Shown here: positions 33,030-39,671 of the stretch, piece by piece | Position numbering within the stretch: the stretch's first letter is position 1 | Layout of the letters: the number at the start of each line of letters is the position of its first letter | NCBI GenBank assembly: GCA_902801565.1 | Contig: CADCIX010000019.1 | Span: 8,854-48,818, forward strand | Source: an uncultured Veillonellaceae bacterium | GTDB taxonomy: Bacteria; Bacillota; Negativicutes; Selenomonadales; Selenomonadaceae | Direction: 5' to 3' | DNA: 39,965 nucleotides | Position numbers and translations under genes: made by a program | The notes under the pieces: generated by a model | The model's database searches: none | What the model was told of the DNA's origin: nothing | What the model saw: only the letters and a program-made list of their open reading frames with translations

Positions 33030-34457
33030 TTACCTCGCTTTTTCGTCATTGTGGCGTCCTGCCTTCTCCGGATTATGCCCCATGGACTCGTCATAGACGC
33101 GATAGCAGGAACGGCCTGCCTCCTTCGCCTGATAAAGGGCATCATCGCATTGCTGCGCCAAAACATCAAAGGGAACGGGATCCTTCATCGAACAGGCAAC
33201 GCCGGCACTGATGGTCAATTTTTCAAGTCCCGGGTCTGTCTGGTAAATGGCAACCAGCTGCTCCATGAATTGTCTCAGGCGCTCCTCCACATCGGGCAAA
33301 GTGACCATCCCGGACAGGACAACAAGGAACTCATCCCCGCCGGTCCGCACATTCAACGCATCATGGAACGAGGACTTCAGCATTTCCGAAAGGATCAGGA
33401 GCGCCGCATCCCCCGTCTGATGTCCCCAGGTATCATTGACCTCCTTGAAATGGTCCAGGTCCAGAGCCACCAGGATAAACCGGTTCCCCTCCCCCAGCCT
33501 GTCAACGTACTCCTGAAGATAGCGCCGGTTTGCCAGGCCCGTCAGGGCATCGTTGCGCGCCATATCAAGGATTGCCGACTGGTACGTGAGGAGCCTGTCC
33601 CGCATCTCCTGCATGGCCCTTCCCATGATGCCGAGCTCATCCTTCCGGAGCATGACACTTCGCATCTCTTCCGTGACGAACGCATCCTCTTCCAGGTTCC
33701 CGGAGCCCAGCTTGCTCAGCTGCTCGGTCATGGCCAGAATCGGCTTGGACATGGCTTCGCCAATATAAAGCGCCAGGAATACAAACAGCCCCTGCAGCAG
33801 AACGAGGATAAATCCTGCCCCAAAGAGCTCATTCCTGAGATGTTCATCCAGAATGGCCTGACGTTCCGCCACCATGCGGTCGATATTGTCAATCCAGATA
33901 CCCGTGCCGATCACCCATCTCCAGGGTTCAAAAAAAGCCGCATAGGCCCGTTTGGGCATGGGAACCGTCTCCCCGGGTTTCGGGAACATGAAATTCGTGA
34001 AGCCGCCCCCGTCCTGCTTGCTGTTCTCTATGATTTCAGCAACGAAGAACCTTCCCGTGGGGTCCGTAATATCTATGCGTTTTTTTCCCTCGCTCTCTCT
34101 GCCCAGCAGGACAACATTGATGCCCTCCTCGGTATCGACCCAGAAATAGCCTTCCCCGTTGTCATAACGGAGGGAGCGGACCAAATCCGCCGCCTCCTTC
34201 TGCGCCTGTTCCGCTGTCAGGAGCCCCTGCTGCTGGCGCCCATAGATTTCCTGAAGCAGGCTCATGGCAATCTGTGTCTCATTGACCAGACGCATCTCCA
34301 CCAGCGACTCGAGTTCCTCCCGATAGTCCACCAGCTGATCATTGTGTTCCTTCACGATATGATACAGGAAAATTCCACCCAGAATGCATGTCGTGATGGA
34401 AGAAACGATAAGGCTGATCGCCACCAAGCTCATCCTCACGGACTTGAAAGAAAACAT
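33030..34457 (-). CDS. Membrane diguanylate cyclase with Cache sensor
   Basis: A 475-residue two-transmembrane protein. TM1 is at about residues 8-32; an extracytoplasmic single-Cache domain follows (about 35-200, with NGEGYFWVDTEEGINVVLLG and WRWVIGTGIWIDNID); TM2 is around 215-235 (FILVLLQGLFVFLALYIG), then a HAMP-like linker and a C-terminal GGDEF domain (about 300-460) with LTGLANRRYLQEYVDRL and RTGGDEFLVVLSG. The active site is intact, so it should make c-di-GMP in response to a small external ligand. The RxxD inhibitory site is replaced (FHDA), so product inhibition may be absent. The ATG at 34457 has AGGGG at six bases. Confidence 0.9.
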   Translation of the reverse strand: MFSFKSVRMSLVAISLIVSSITTCILGGIFLYHIVKEHNDQLVDYREELESLVEMRLVNETQIAMSLLQEIYGRQQQGLLTAEQAQKEAADLVRSLRYDNGEGYFWVDTEEGINVVLLGRESEGKKRIDITDPTGRFFVAEIIENSKQDGGGFTNFMFPKPGETVPMPKRAYAAFFEPWRWVIGTGIWIDNIDRMVAERQAILDEHLRNELFGAGFILVLLQGLFVFLALYIGEAMSKPILAMTEQLSKLGSGNLEEDAFVTEEMRSVMLRKDELGIMGRAMQEMRDRLLTYQSAILDMARNDALTGLANRRYLQEYVDRLGEGNRFILVALDLDHFKEVNDTWGHQTGDAALLILSEMLKSSFHDALNVRTGGDEFLVVLSGMVTLPDVEERLRQFMEQLVAIYQTDPGLEKLTISAGVACSMKDPVPFDVLAQQCDDALYQAKEAGRSCYRVYDESMGHNPEKAGRHNDEKAR

Positions 34458-34503
34458 GTCCATCCCCTGCCTTGTCCGTCAAATTCGGTAAACCGGCACA
34501 CTG

Positions 34504-34983
34504 TCACTGCAGCTTTTCGATTCCTGCCACCGCATAAGCGGAAATCCCTTCTTCACTTCCGGTAAAACCGAGCTTTTCCTCCGTGGTCGCCTTCACGTTC
34601 ACCTGATCCGGGTCAACTCCCAGCACACGGGCAATATTCTCGTTCATCTGTGGAATGAAGGGCATGAGCTTCGGCTTTTGCGCCACGATGGTGGCATCTA
34701 CATTGCCGACACGATATCCCTTTTCCCCGATCAGTTCCACCACTTTTGCCAGAAGCTTCCGGCTGTCAGCGCCCTCAAAGGCAGGATCGGTATCCGGGAA
34801 ATGCCTGCCGATATCCCCAAGGGCCGCAGCCCCCAGAAGGGCATCCGAAATCGCATGGAGCAATACATCCGCATCCGAATGCCCCAGCAATCCCAAGGAA
34901 TGAGGTACCTCCACACCTCCAAGAATGAGTTTCCTGCCTTCCACCAGGCGGTGGACATCATATCCCATGCCAAATCTCGTCAT
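34504..34983 (-). CDS. ispF: 2-C-methyl-D-erythritol 2,4-cyclodiphosphate synthase IspF
   Basis: A 159-residue zinc enzyme of the MEP isoprenoid pathway. It has the metal ligands in [20 protein letters not shown] (Asp and His) and [20 protein letters not shown] (His), the substrate region [19 protein letters not shown], and the C-terminal [20 protein letters not shown]. It follows ispD in the same direction, separated by a hairpin repeat (35004-35160). The ATG has GGAG at nine bases. Confidence 0.96.
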   Translation of the reverse strand: MTRFGMGYDVHRLVEGRKLILGGVEVPHSLGLLGHSDADVLLHAISDALLGAAALGDIGRHFPDTDPAFEGADSRKLLAKVVELIGEKGYRVGNVDATIVAQKPKLMPFIPQMNENIARVLGVDPDQVNVKATTEEKLGFTGSEEGISAYAVAGIEKLQ

Positions 34984-35003
34984 ATCTCACGTCTCCGTTT
35001 CTT

Positions 35004-35160
35004 AGGAATTGTGCATCAATAATCGCTTCATTCTGCTTGTCTGAATTCGCCATGACTGCGTTGTCGTTGTTCGACATAGCCCCGCTATGACTCACTCCTC
35101 CGCCTTGTCATGACAAATTCATCCGGCGCGTACTGTAGCGATTATTTTCGCACAGTTCCT
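35004..35160. repeat. Hairpin-core repeat with terminal inverted repeats, ispD-ispF gap
   Basis: About 157 bp with matching ends: AGGAATTGTGC...ATAATCGCT on the left and AGGAACTGTGC...ATAATCGCT read inward from the right. The centre is a CATAGC-ccc-GCTATG hairpin (35074-35088) between ctgcgt-rich and CT-rich arms. The right end touches the ispD stop codon. The core aligns with the repeat at 35975-36142 and with the fragment at 1-90, so it is a family. The gap holds no gene. Confidence 0.65.
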
Positions 35161-35894
35161 TAGGGAAGAAATTTCCCAATCACTTTTTTCGCCGCATTCT
35201 TGGTTCTCTTCAAGCGGTCCTTCTGCAGGAACGCTTCTGCAATCAGCAGGTCCTCCGGCGTCGTCACCTTGATGTTGCGATAGTCGCTCTCCACGACCTT
35301 CACCGGTACCCCCAGCCGCTCCACAAGACTGGAATCATCCGTGCCGAGGAACCCGTCCTCCTCCGCCTTCCGATATGCCTCCAAAAGGATATCCTTGCGG
35401 AACCCCTGGGGTGTCTGGACTTCCCAGAGTGTCTTCCGGGGCGGCGTCTCCCTGACGATGCCGTCCTCTGCAACAATCTTCACCGTGTTCTTCTCCGGCA
35501 CGGCGGCAATCGCGCCGCCGATCTCCCGCGCCCCTTCCACCACCCGGTCAATGGTCTCGACGCTGGTGAGGGGGCGCGCCGCATCATGGACCAGCACGAT
35601 CTCCGACTCCTTGGGAACCACCGCCAGGCCATTGGCAATGGAATACTGTCGTTCCGATCCCCCCGCCACAACCTGATAGGGCTTAAGCCCCGGAACCGCC
35701 TTCAAGAGCTTGCGGATGAAGGAAATATCCTCTGCCGCCACCACCACCACCAGATGATTGATATACTTCGAACGGGAAAAACGCTGCAGAGTATGCACAA
35801 GGATCGGCTTTCCCACCAGATCGAGAAAAACCTTGTTGATTCCCACATTCATGCGGCGCCCTTGTCCTGCCGCCGGGAATACCGCCGTAACCAT
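35160..35894 (-). CDS. ispD: 2-C-methyl-D-erythritol 4-phosphate cytidylyltransferase IspD
   Basis: A 244-residue nucleotidyltransferase that couples CTP to methylerythritol phosphate. It shows the N-terminal PAAGQGRRMNVGINKVFLDL signature, VLVHDAARPLTSVETIDRVV, and the late conserved TDDSSLVERLGVPVKVVESD followed by NIKVTTPEDLLIAE. The ATG follows GGGAGG at nine bases. It begins an operon that runs through ispF, the diguanylate cyclase, cysE, cysS, mrnC and thyX to rlmB. The C-terminal 15 residues are basic (KRTKNAAKKVIGKF), slightly longer than usual. Confidence 0.96.
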   Translation of the reverse strand: MVTAVFPAAGQGRRMNVGINKVFLDLVGKPILVHTLQRFSRSKYINHLVVVVAAEDISFIRKLLKAVPGLKPYQVVAGGSERQYSIANGLAVVPKESEIVLVHDAARPLTSVETIDRVVEGAREIGGAIAAVPEKNTVKIVAEDGIVRETPPRKTLWEVQTPQGFRKDILLEAYRKAEEDGFLGTDDSSLVERLGVPVKVVESDYRNIKVTTPEDLLIAEAFLQKDRLKRTKNAAKKVIGKFLP

Positions 35895-35936
35895 ATGGAA
35901 AGTCCTCCCTTGAACTTTGATGTTCCTTATCCTATT

Positions 35937-35966
35937 ATCATACTATAAATTGGACGGCTGTGCCAA
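35937..35966 (-). promoter_or_regulatory. Promoter of the ispD operon
   Basis: Minus strand: TTGGCA (35961-35966), 18 bases, TATGAT (35937-35942). The MITE-like element at 35975 begins nine bases upstream of the -35. Confidence 0.65.
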
Positions 35967-35974
35967 GCCTTATT

Positions 35975-36142
35975 TTAGGGCGTGTTGAAAAACTCCACCT
36001 GCGCACCACAACGGCCATTTTTCCGTCTGTCTGCGTCAGTGAAGACTTGACGTAGCTCTGCTACGACTGCGTCTTCGCTTCCTTGCCAAACGAAAAACTG
36101 TCTCGCTGTATCGCACAGTTTCCGTTTTTCAACACGCCCTAA
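35975..36142. mobile_element. MITE-like element with 16-bp terminal inverted repeats
   Basis: A 162-bp body bounded by GGGCGTGTTGAAAAAC and its exact complement, flanked by TA on both sides, which fits a TA target duplication as in IS630/Tc1-type or some IS5-type transposition. No reading frame. The centre holds CGTAGC-tct-GCTACG (36041-36055) in the same arrangement as the repeat at 35004-35160. Further copies of the end sequence occur at 5915-5953 and 36263-36275. Confidence 0.7.
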
Positions 36143-36210
36143 CCGATTCTCATTCTACCATTCCCCATAGGCATCATCAACCACCGGGAGCCCATAGCTT
36201 CTGTACAATA

Positions 36211-36275
36211 ATTGAACAACATAAGCAACGTTGTATACGTTGTTCAACATTTGTGGTATAATTAGGGCGTGTTGA
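36211..36275 (+). promoter_or_regulatory. Promoter and operator region of the RHH-fic locus
   Basis: TTGAACAAC (36212-36220) and GTTGTTCAA (36239-36247) form a perfect inverted repeat that encloses CAACGT-tgtat-ACGTTG (36226-36242). A perfect -10 TATAAT follows (36257-36262), with no good -35. Palindromes over the promoter are typical of loci controlled by their own ribbon-helix-helix protein. The MITE end sequence TTAGGGCGTGTTGA (36262-36275) follows immediately. The gap 36143-36210 shows nothing recognisable. Confidence 0.5.
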
Positions 36276-36288
36276 TGCGGCTGAGCAA

Positions 36289-36669
36289 ATGTTTACCCCA
36301 CCGGTTACCCAAGAGATTACTGAAGCACAACATGTGGAAACTACCATTGAAGATACTGAAAGCCAAGATGTTGGACGTATTGGAGAAGTTGATGATGTTG
36401 AACAATAAAGCCAACATATCCAACAGACTCCCAAGCCAAAGAAAAGAACATTCGTCGGCAAACAGCACATCCATCTTATTCTGCCGGACAGACAGGCCGA
36501 CATTATCAAGCAACTGGCCAAGATGACTGGTATAAGCGTGAATCAGTTTATGAGTCAGGCTATCGACATCCTCTATGAAGAACGCTGGAAGCCTGTGGTT
36601 GAAGTTTTGGAACAAAACAGACACAAATTAGGATTGGATAGAAAGACAGACAAAAACTTATTCAAATGA
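36289..36669 (+). pseudogene. Ribbon-helix-helix (antitoxin-like) gene with in-frame stop
   Basis: From the ATG at 36289 the frame runs 39 codons (acidic, ending GEVDDVEQ), meets TAA at 36406-36408, and continues in the same frame to TGA at 36667-36669. The second part is basic and then resembles a CopG/Arc-type DNA-binding segment: HLILPDRQADIIKQLAKMTG, then ISVNQFMSQAIDIL. A single C-to-T change from CAA would explain the TAA, and no start codon follows it until inside the fold. The gene is therefore probably inactive as read. It ends 13 bases before fic, consistent with an operon. Function as a fic regulator is inference. Confidence 0.6.
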
Positions 36670-36682
36670 AGGAGCATCAATT

Positions 36683-37288
36683 ATGGCTTTAGAGAACAAG
36701 CTAGGAATCAACGACGCTCTGGAGCTCGCTCGTGAAGAAGAACGTCTGACAAAAAAACGTGCACTCGAATTGTACGACAAAAAACTCCTTGATTCCTTCG
36801 AAGTCGGCACCTTTGCCGGACTAAAAGATATACACGGCTATTTGTTTCAGGACGTATACTACTTCGCTGGAAAGATACGTAAGGTTAACATTGCTAAGGG
36901 AAATTTTCGGTTCGCACCAGTATTATACCTCGAAGAAGCATTACGGAATATCGACAAAATGCCCCAAGATACCTACGAACACATCATCGAAAAGTATGTG
37001 GAAATGAACGTTGCTCATCCTTTCCGTGAGGGTAATGGCCGTAGCACCCGCATCTGGTTGGACGCCATCATGAAAAAAGAACTCGGCAAAGTTGTAGACT
37101 GGAGCAAAATAGATAAGGAAGACTACCTTTTAGCTATGGAACGCAGCCCCGTTCGCAACAAAGAGATAATGCTGCTTCTAAAAGAGGCCCTGACAAATCA
37201 GATTGATGACCGACAAGTATATCTGAAGGGAATTGACGCCTCCTACAGATATGAGGGATATAGTACCTTCCAAACAAATGACCTCTGA
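36683..37288 (+). CDS. fic: Class III Fic-domain AMP-transferase
   Basis: A 201-residue single-domain Fic protein expected to transfer AMP to a target protein. The active-site loop HPFREGNGRSTR (residues 112-123) is fully conserved, including the catalytic His and the anion-binding and metal-binding residues. SYRYEG at residues 187-192 fits the inhibitory-helix motif (S/T)xxxE(G/N) at the C-terminus, as in the class III Neisseria meningitidis Fic, which modifies DNA gyrase and activates itself by modifying the Tyr after the Ser; Tyr188 would be the counterpart. It thus carries its own inhibitor. The ATG at 36683 follows AAGGAG. Lower GC than its surroundings suggests acquisition. Confidence 0.92.
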   Translation: MALENKLGINDALELAREEERLTKKRALELYDKKLLDSFEVGTFAGLKDIHGYLFQDVYYFAGKIRKVNIAKGNFRFAPVLYLEEALRNIDKMPQDTYEHIIEKYVEMNVAHPFREGNGRSTRIWLDAIMKKELGKVVDWSKIDKEDYLLAMERSPVRNKEIMLLLKEALTNQIDDRQVYLKGIDASYRYEGYSTFQTNDL

Positions 37289-37295
37289 TTTTCCT

Positions 37296-37388
37296 GTTGG
37301 ATATATCGGATATGTTGAACAATATATCCAATATATCCAACACATTTTTATAAAAACAGGACGAACGGCACAAATCCCTGTTCGTCCT
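37296..37388 (+). terminator. Two tandem terminators after fic
   Basis: The first is an AT-rich 18-bp stem (37296-37313 with 37324-37341, one mismatch, loop GTTGAACAAT) followed by ACATTTTTAT. The second is AGGACGAAC / GTTCGTCCT (37358-37366 with 37380-37388) followed by ATTTTC. The first repeats sequence from the RHH gene around its stop codon (36373-36424). Confidence 0.75.
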
Positions 37389-37559
37389 ATTTTCGTATAT
37401 AATTCCTTAGAAGACATCCTTCCTTATATAGGATGAGTTTAGGTCAAACTGCTACCTTCTACAACCGGTAATGTTTTTAGAAGTGCCGGATTACCAAAAA
37501 GTAACCTAAGCAAGTTGCCGTAATTCTCTGCGTCCTGGGACCAATAACGAGCCATGCTT

Positions 37560-38165
37560 TCAATGTCCAAAGCTGCTGCACCTCCGAATCCAATCATCCA
37601 GAAATGCCATCTGCTCCTCAGTATGGAACCAATGCTCGCCATTTTCCATAACCGTCAGCCCTGCATGGTGCTTTTCAGCGAAATCCTTCATAGTTGCAAA
37701 CGTTGTAAGCTGGTCCTTTTCCCCATAAAGAATCTGCGTCGACACATTCCATTTGATAGGGTGACTCCTGACGTAGCTCAGATAATCCCAGGACAAATCC
37801 TCGCCGAATTCGGTATGTATTACCCCCTTGGCCTCCAGTTCCGCTTCCGTCACATTGGCCCATTTCATCATATCCTCAATCAGCTTTTCCATATCCACGA
37901 TGGGCGAAATGAAATATGCCTTCTCAATGAGCCCGTCTATTTCCGCGTTCATGCTGAAAAATGCCCCAACGCTGTTGGCAATCAGTAAGATTCCCTCATG
38001 CTTTTCCGCCAACTCATCCACTGCTGCCCGAATTTCCTTTCCCGTCTCCCAGGGAGAAAAGGTCTGGTAATCCAGTCCGATTACTTCATCCCCGGAGAAC
38101 AGCGGCTTGTAGTGCTCGCTTTCCTCAGCACTTCCACCTTTGCCGTGTACATATAATATCTGCAT
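37560..38165 (-). CDS. Alpha/beta hydrolase
   Basis: A 201-residue small alpha/beta hydrolase. It starts MQILYVHGKGGSAEESEHYK (oxyanion HG loop); the nucleophile elbow is IANSVGAFFS (Ser about 68), the acid is in QILYGEKDQLTTF and the His in ENGEHWFHTEEQ, so the catalytic triad is complete. The substrate cannot be told; esterase-like members of this size are common. The ATG follows GGAGG at nine bases. It is followed by three unrelated small genes in the same direction with short gaps, a typical cassette of accessory functions. The 120 bases between it and the terminators at 37388 hold only a 39-codon open frame with no support. Confidence 0.85.
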   Translation of the reverse strand: MQILYVHGKGGSAEESEHYKPLFSGDEVIGLDYQTFSPWETGKEIRAAVDELAEKHEGILLIANSVGAFFSMNAEIDGLIEKAYFISPIVDMEKLIEDMMKWANVTEAELEAKGVIHTEFGEDLSWDYLSYVRSHPIKWNVSTQILYGEKDQLTTFATMKDFAEKHHAGLTVMENGEHWFHTEEQMAFLDDWIRRCSSFGH

Positions 38166-38203
38166 TTATCCTATCCTCCAAACATCCCATCTATTCCCTG
38201 CCA

Positions 38204-38518
38204 TCAGGTTGCCTCTTCATCCATGGCTTCCAAGAGAAAGCTGACCGGGCGAAAGCCATCATTGCAGGATATCATTGCTGACCGTGGGTTCTTTATCCAG
38301 CCTTCGTAAAAATTCTCTGCACCATGGGCCAGCCCCATGACAAAGGCAGACATGGACTCCCAGGCACTTTCGCACAGCCCTTCTGGCCGTTGCCAGCCAT
38401 TGGCAATAAAAACTGCCCCATCTTCCATATCACAGGCATGCTCCATGGGATTTTCGTATTTTTCCATTAAATCAGGATAGCAGGCCTTCCGCATGACAGT
38501 TATCCTTACTTTTTTCAT
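38204..38518 (-). CDS. TIGR04076-family protein
   Basis: A 104-residue protein matching the small TIGR04076 family of unknown function, as far as I can recognise from MKKVRITVMRKACYPDLMEK, ENPMEHACDMEDGAVFIANG, CESAWESMSAFVMGLAHG and NPRSAMISCNDGFRPVSFLL. The conserved Cys residues and DGFRPV are family features. The start at 38518 has GGGGAG upstream; the frame reads on to 38533 without reason. It lies between the hydrolase and deformylase genes in the same direction. Confidence 0.8.
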   Translation of the reverse strand: MKKVRITVMRKACYPDLMEKYENPMEHACDMEDGAVFIANGWQRPEGLCESAWESMSAFVMGLAHGAENFYEGWIKNPRSAMISCNDGFRPVSFLLEAMDEEAT

Positions 38519-38541
38519 GCCAGTTCTCCCCAATTTATGCC

Positions 38542-38955
38542 TTAGATAAGCTTCCCTTCCAAATGGTCCAGCTCATGCTGCACGATTTCTGCCTCGAAGC
38601 CCGTGAACTTCCGCTTTTCCTTGTGCCAGTCCATATCGCGGTATTTGACCTCAATCCAGTCATGACGCTCAACTTCACGCTCCCCGGGAATGGAAAGGCA
38701 GCCCTCCACAGCCATGTAAGACCTCGGCGATTTCTTCACTATCTTAGGGTTCAGCATAGCCGTGAGCTTGTTTCCCTCTGCTATGGCAATAATTGCCTTC
38801 CTCTCCCCAATCATGTTGGCTGCCATGCCCACACAGTGGTCCCTGTGAGCACGAAGGGTGTCCAGCAAATCCTCTGCGATAGCTATATCCTCTTTGTCCG
38901 CCGCCTCAGCCTTCTGGCCCAGAAACAGCAAATCTTTCATAATTTCCTTTACCAT
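38542..38955 (-). CDS. def: Peptide deformylase, divergent type
   Basis: A 137-residue metalloenzyme of the peptide deformylase family, which removes formyl groups from nascent proteins. Motif 2 EGCLSIPG (metal Cys) and motif 3 QHELDHLEG (HExxH) are complete. Motif 1 reads GMAANMIG instead of G-x-G-L-A-A-x-Q-I-G: the glutamine that contacts the substrate carbonyl is Met. Short length and lack of a C-terminal extension match the reduced Firmicutes type. The ATG follows AGGAG. It probably is a secondary deformylase rather than the housekeeping one, which is normally beside fmt; activity may be altered. Confidence 0.88.
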   Translation of the reverse strand: MVKEIMKDLLFLGQKAEAADKEDIAIAEDLLDTLRAHRDHCVGMAANMIGERKAIIAIAEGNKLTAMLNPKIVKKSPRSYMAVEGCLSIPGEREVERHDWIEVKYRDMDWHKEKRKFTGFEAEIVQHELDHLEGKLI

Positions 38956-38978
38956 TTTCTTCTCCTGTATTTAAGCCA

Positions 38979-39455
38979 TCAGATTGTTAGATTATGCATC
39001 CTTACATAACGAGGCCCTTCCTCGCCAACGATTCCATTAAGGACAAATCCGCATTTTGCCAAAACCCGTTGCGATGCTTTATTATCAGGCTCTGCTTCAG
39101 CTTCCACACACAATACTCCATCCTGATTCAAAGCCCAATCAACAGCAGTCATGACCGCTTCCGTGGCATACCCTTGCCCTTGGAATTCATCCTTTATACC
39201 ATACCCTATTTCCACCGAGCCATCTTCATTGAGCCCCTTGAAAGACAAATCTCCGACCTGCACTCCGTCATGGCGTGTCACCAGCCAGATTGCATACCAC
39301 TCTCCCTGCTCAGGATGGGCAAGATAGCCATCCAGCATTTCCTGATAGGCTTTTTTGAGCACCACGTCGGTCTGTCTTGCAATAATCCGCTCCATTTCCG
39401 CTTTTGAGGCTACACATAGCATTAAGCGTTCCGTTACTAATGTTACACAATTCAT
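38979..39455 (-). CDS. GNAT-family N-acetyltransferase (RimJ/RimL type)
   Basis: A 158-residue acetyltransferase: VTLVTERLMLCVASKAEMER at the start, VQVGDLSFKGLNEDGSVEIG in the middle, the acetyl-CoA loop KDEFQGQGYATEAVMTAVDW and the late NKASQRVLAKCGFVLNGIVG. This is the RimJ/RimL-like Acetyltransf_3 group, whose members acetylate proteins, antibiotics or small amines. The acceptor is unknown. The ATG follows GGAGAGAG. It lies 23 bases upstream of def in the same direction. Confidence 0.87.
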   Translation of the reverse strand: MNCVTLVTERLMLCVASKAEMERIIARQTDVVLKKAYQEMLDGYLAHPEQGEWYAIWLVTRHDGVQVGDLSFKGLNEDGSVEIGYGIKDEFQGQGYATEAVMTAVDWALNQDGVLCVEAEAEPDNKASQRVLAKCGFVLNGIVGEEGPRYVRMHNLTI

Positions 39456-39572
39456 TTGTCCACTCTCTCCAGTAAATTCATGAGCAATCTCTCCAGCTTA
39501 ATGCTCGCATTCCCCAGCCAATGTCGTTAAGTTAAGAAACCCTAAAATATAAAACATATGTTTTATATCCTG

Positions 39573-39598
39573 CACCTTGAAAAAAGGTGTATTTTTTT
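39573..39598 (+). terminator. Terminator inside the IS left end
   Basis: A 6-bp stem CACCTT / AAGGTG followed by TATTTTTTT, placed between the IS end and the transposase start. It would protect the element from read-through transcription, a common feature of insertion sequences. Confidence 0.65.
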
Positions 39599-39671
39599 GC
39601 AAAAAGGCTTGACAAGCAAGAAATTTTGTGCGGCGCGTTTTCTTCGAAAACTAATTACAAGGAGGCTCATT

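Noticed and set aside
36269..36526. 85-codon plus-strand frame over the RHH gene
   Set aside because: Its sequence is basic and low-complexity, while the frame with a single stop encodes a recognisable ribbon-helix-helix segment. The former is a shadow frame.
37439..37642. 67-codon minus-strand frame ending after fic
   Set aside because: It overlaps the end of the alpha/beta hydrolase gene in another frame. It has no ribosome site and no recognisable family; the non-overlapping part is only 39 codons.
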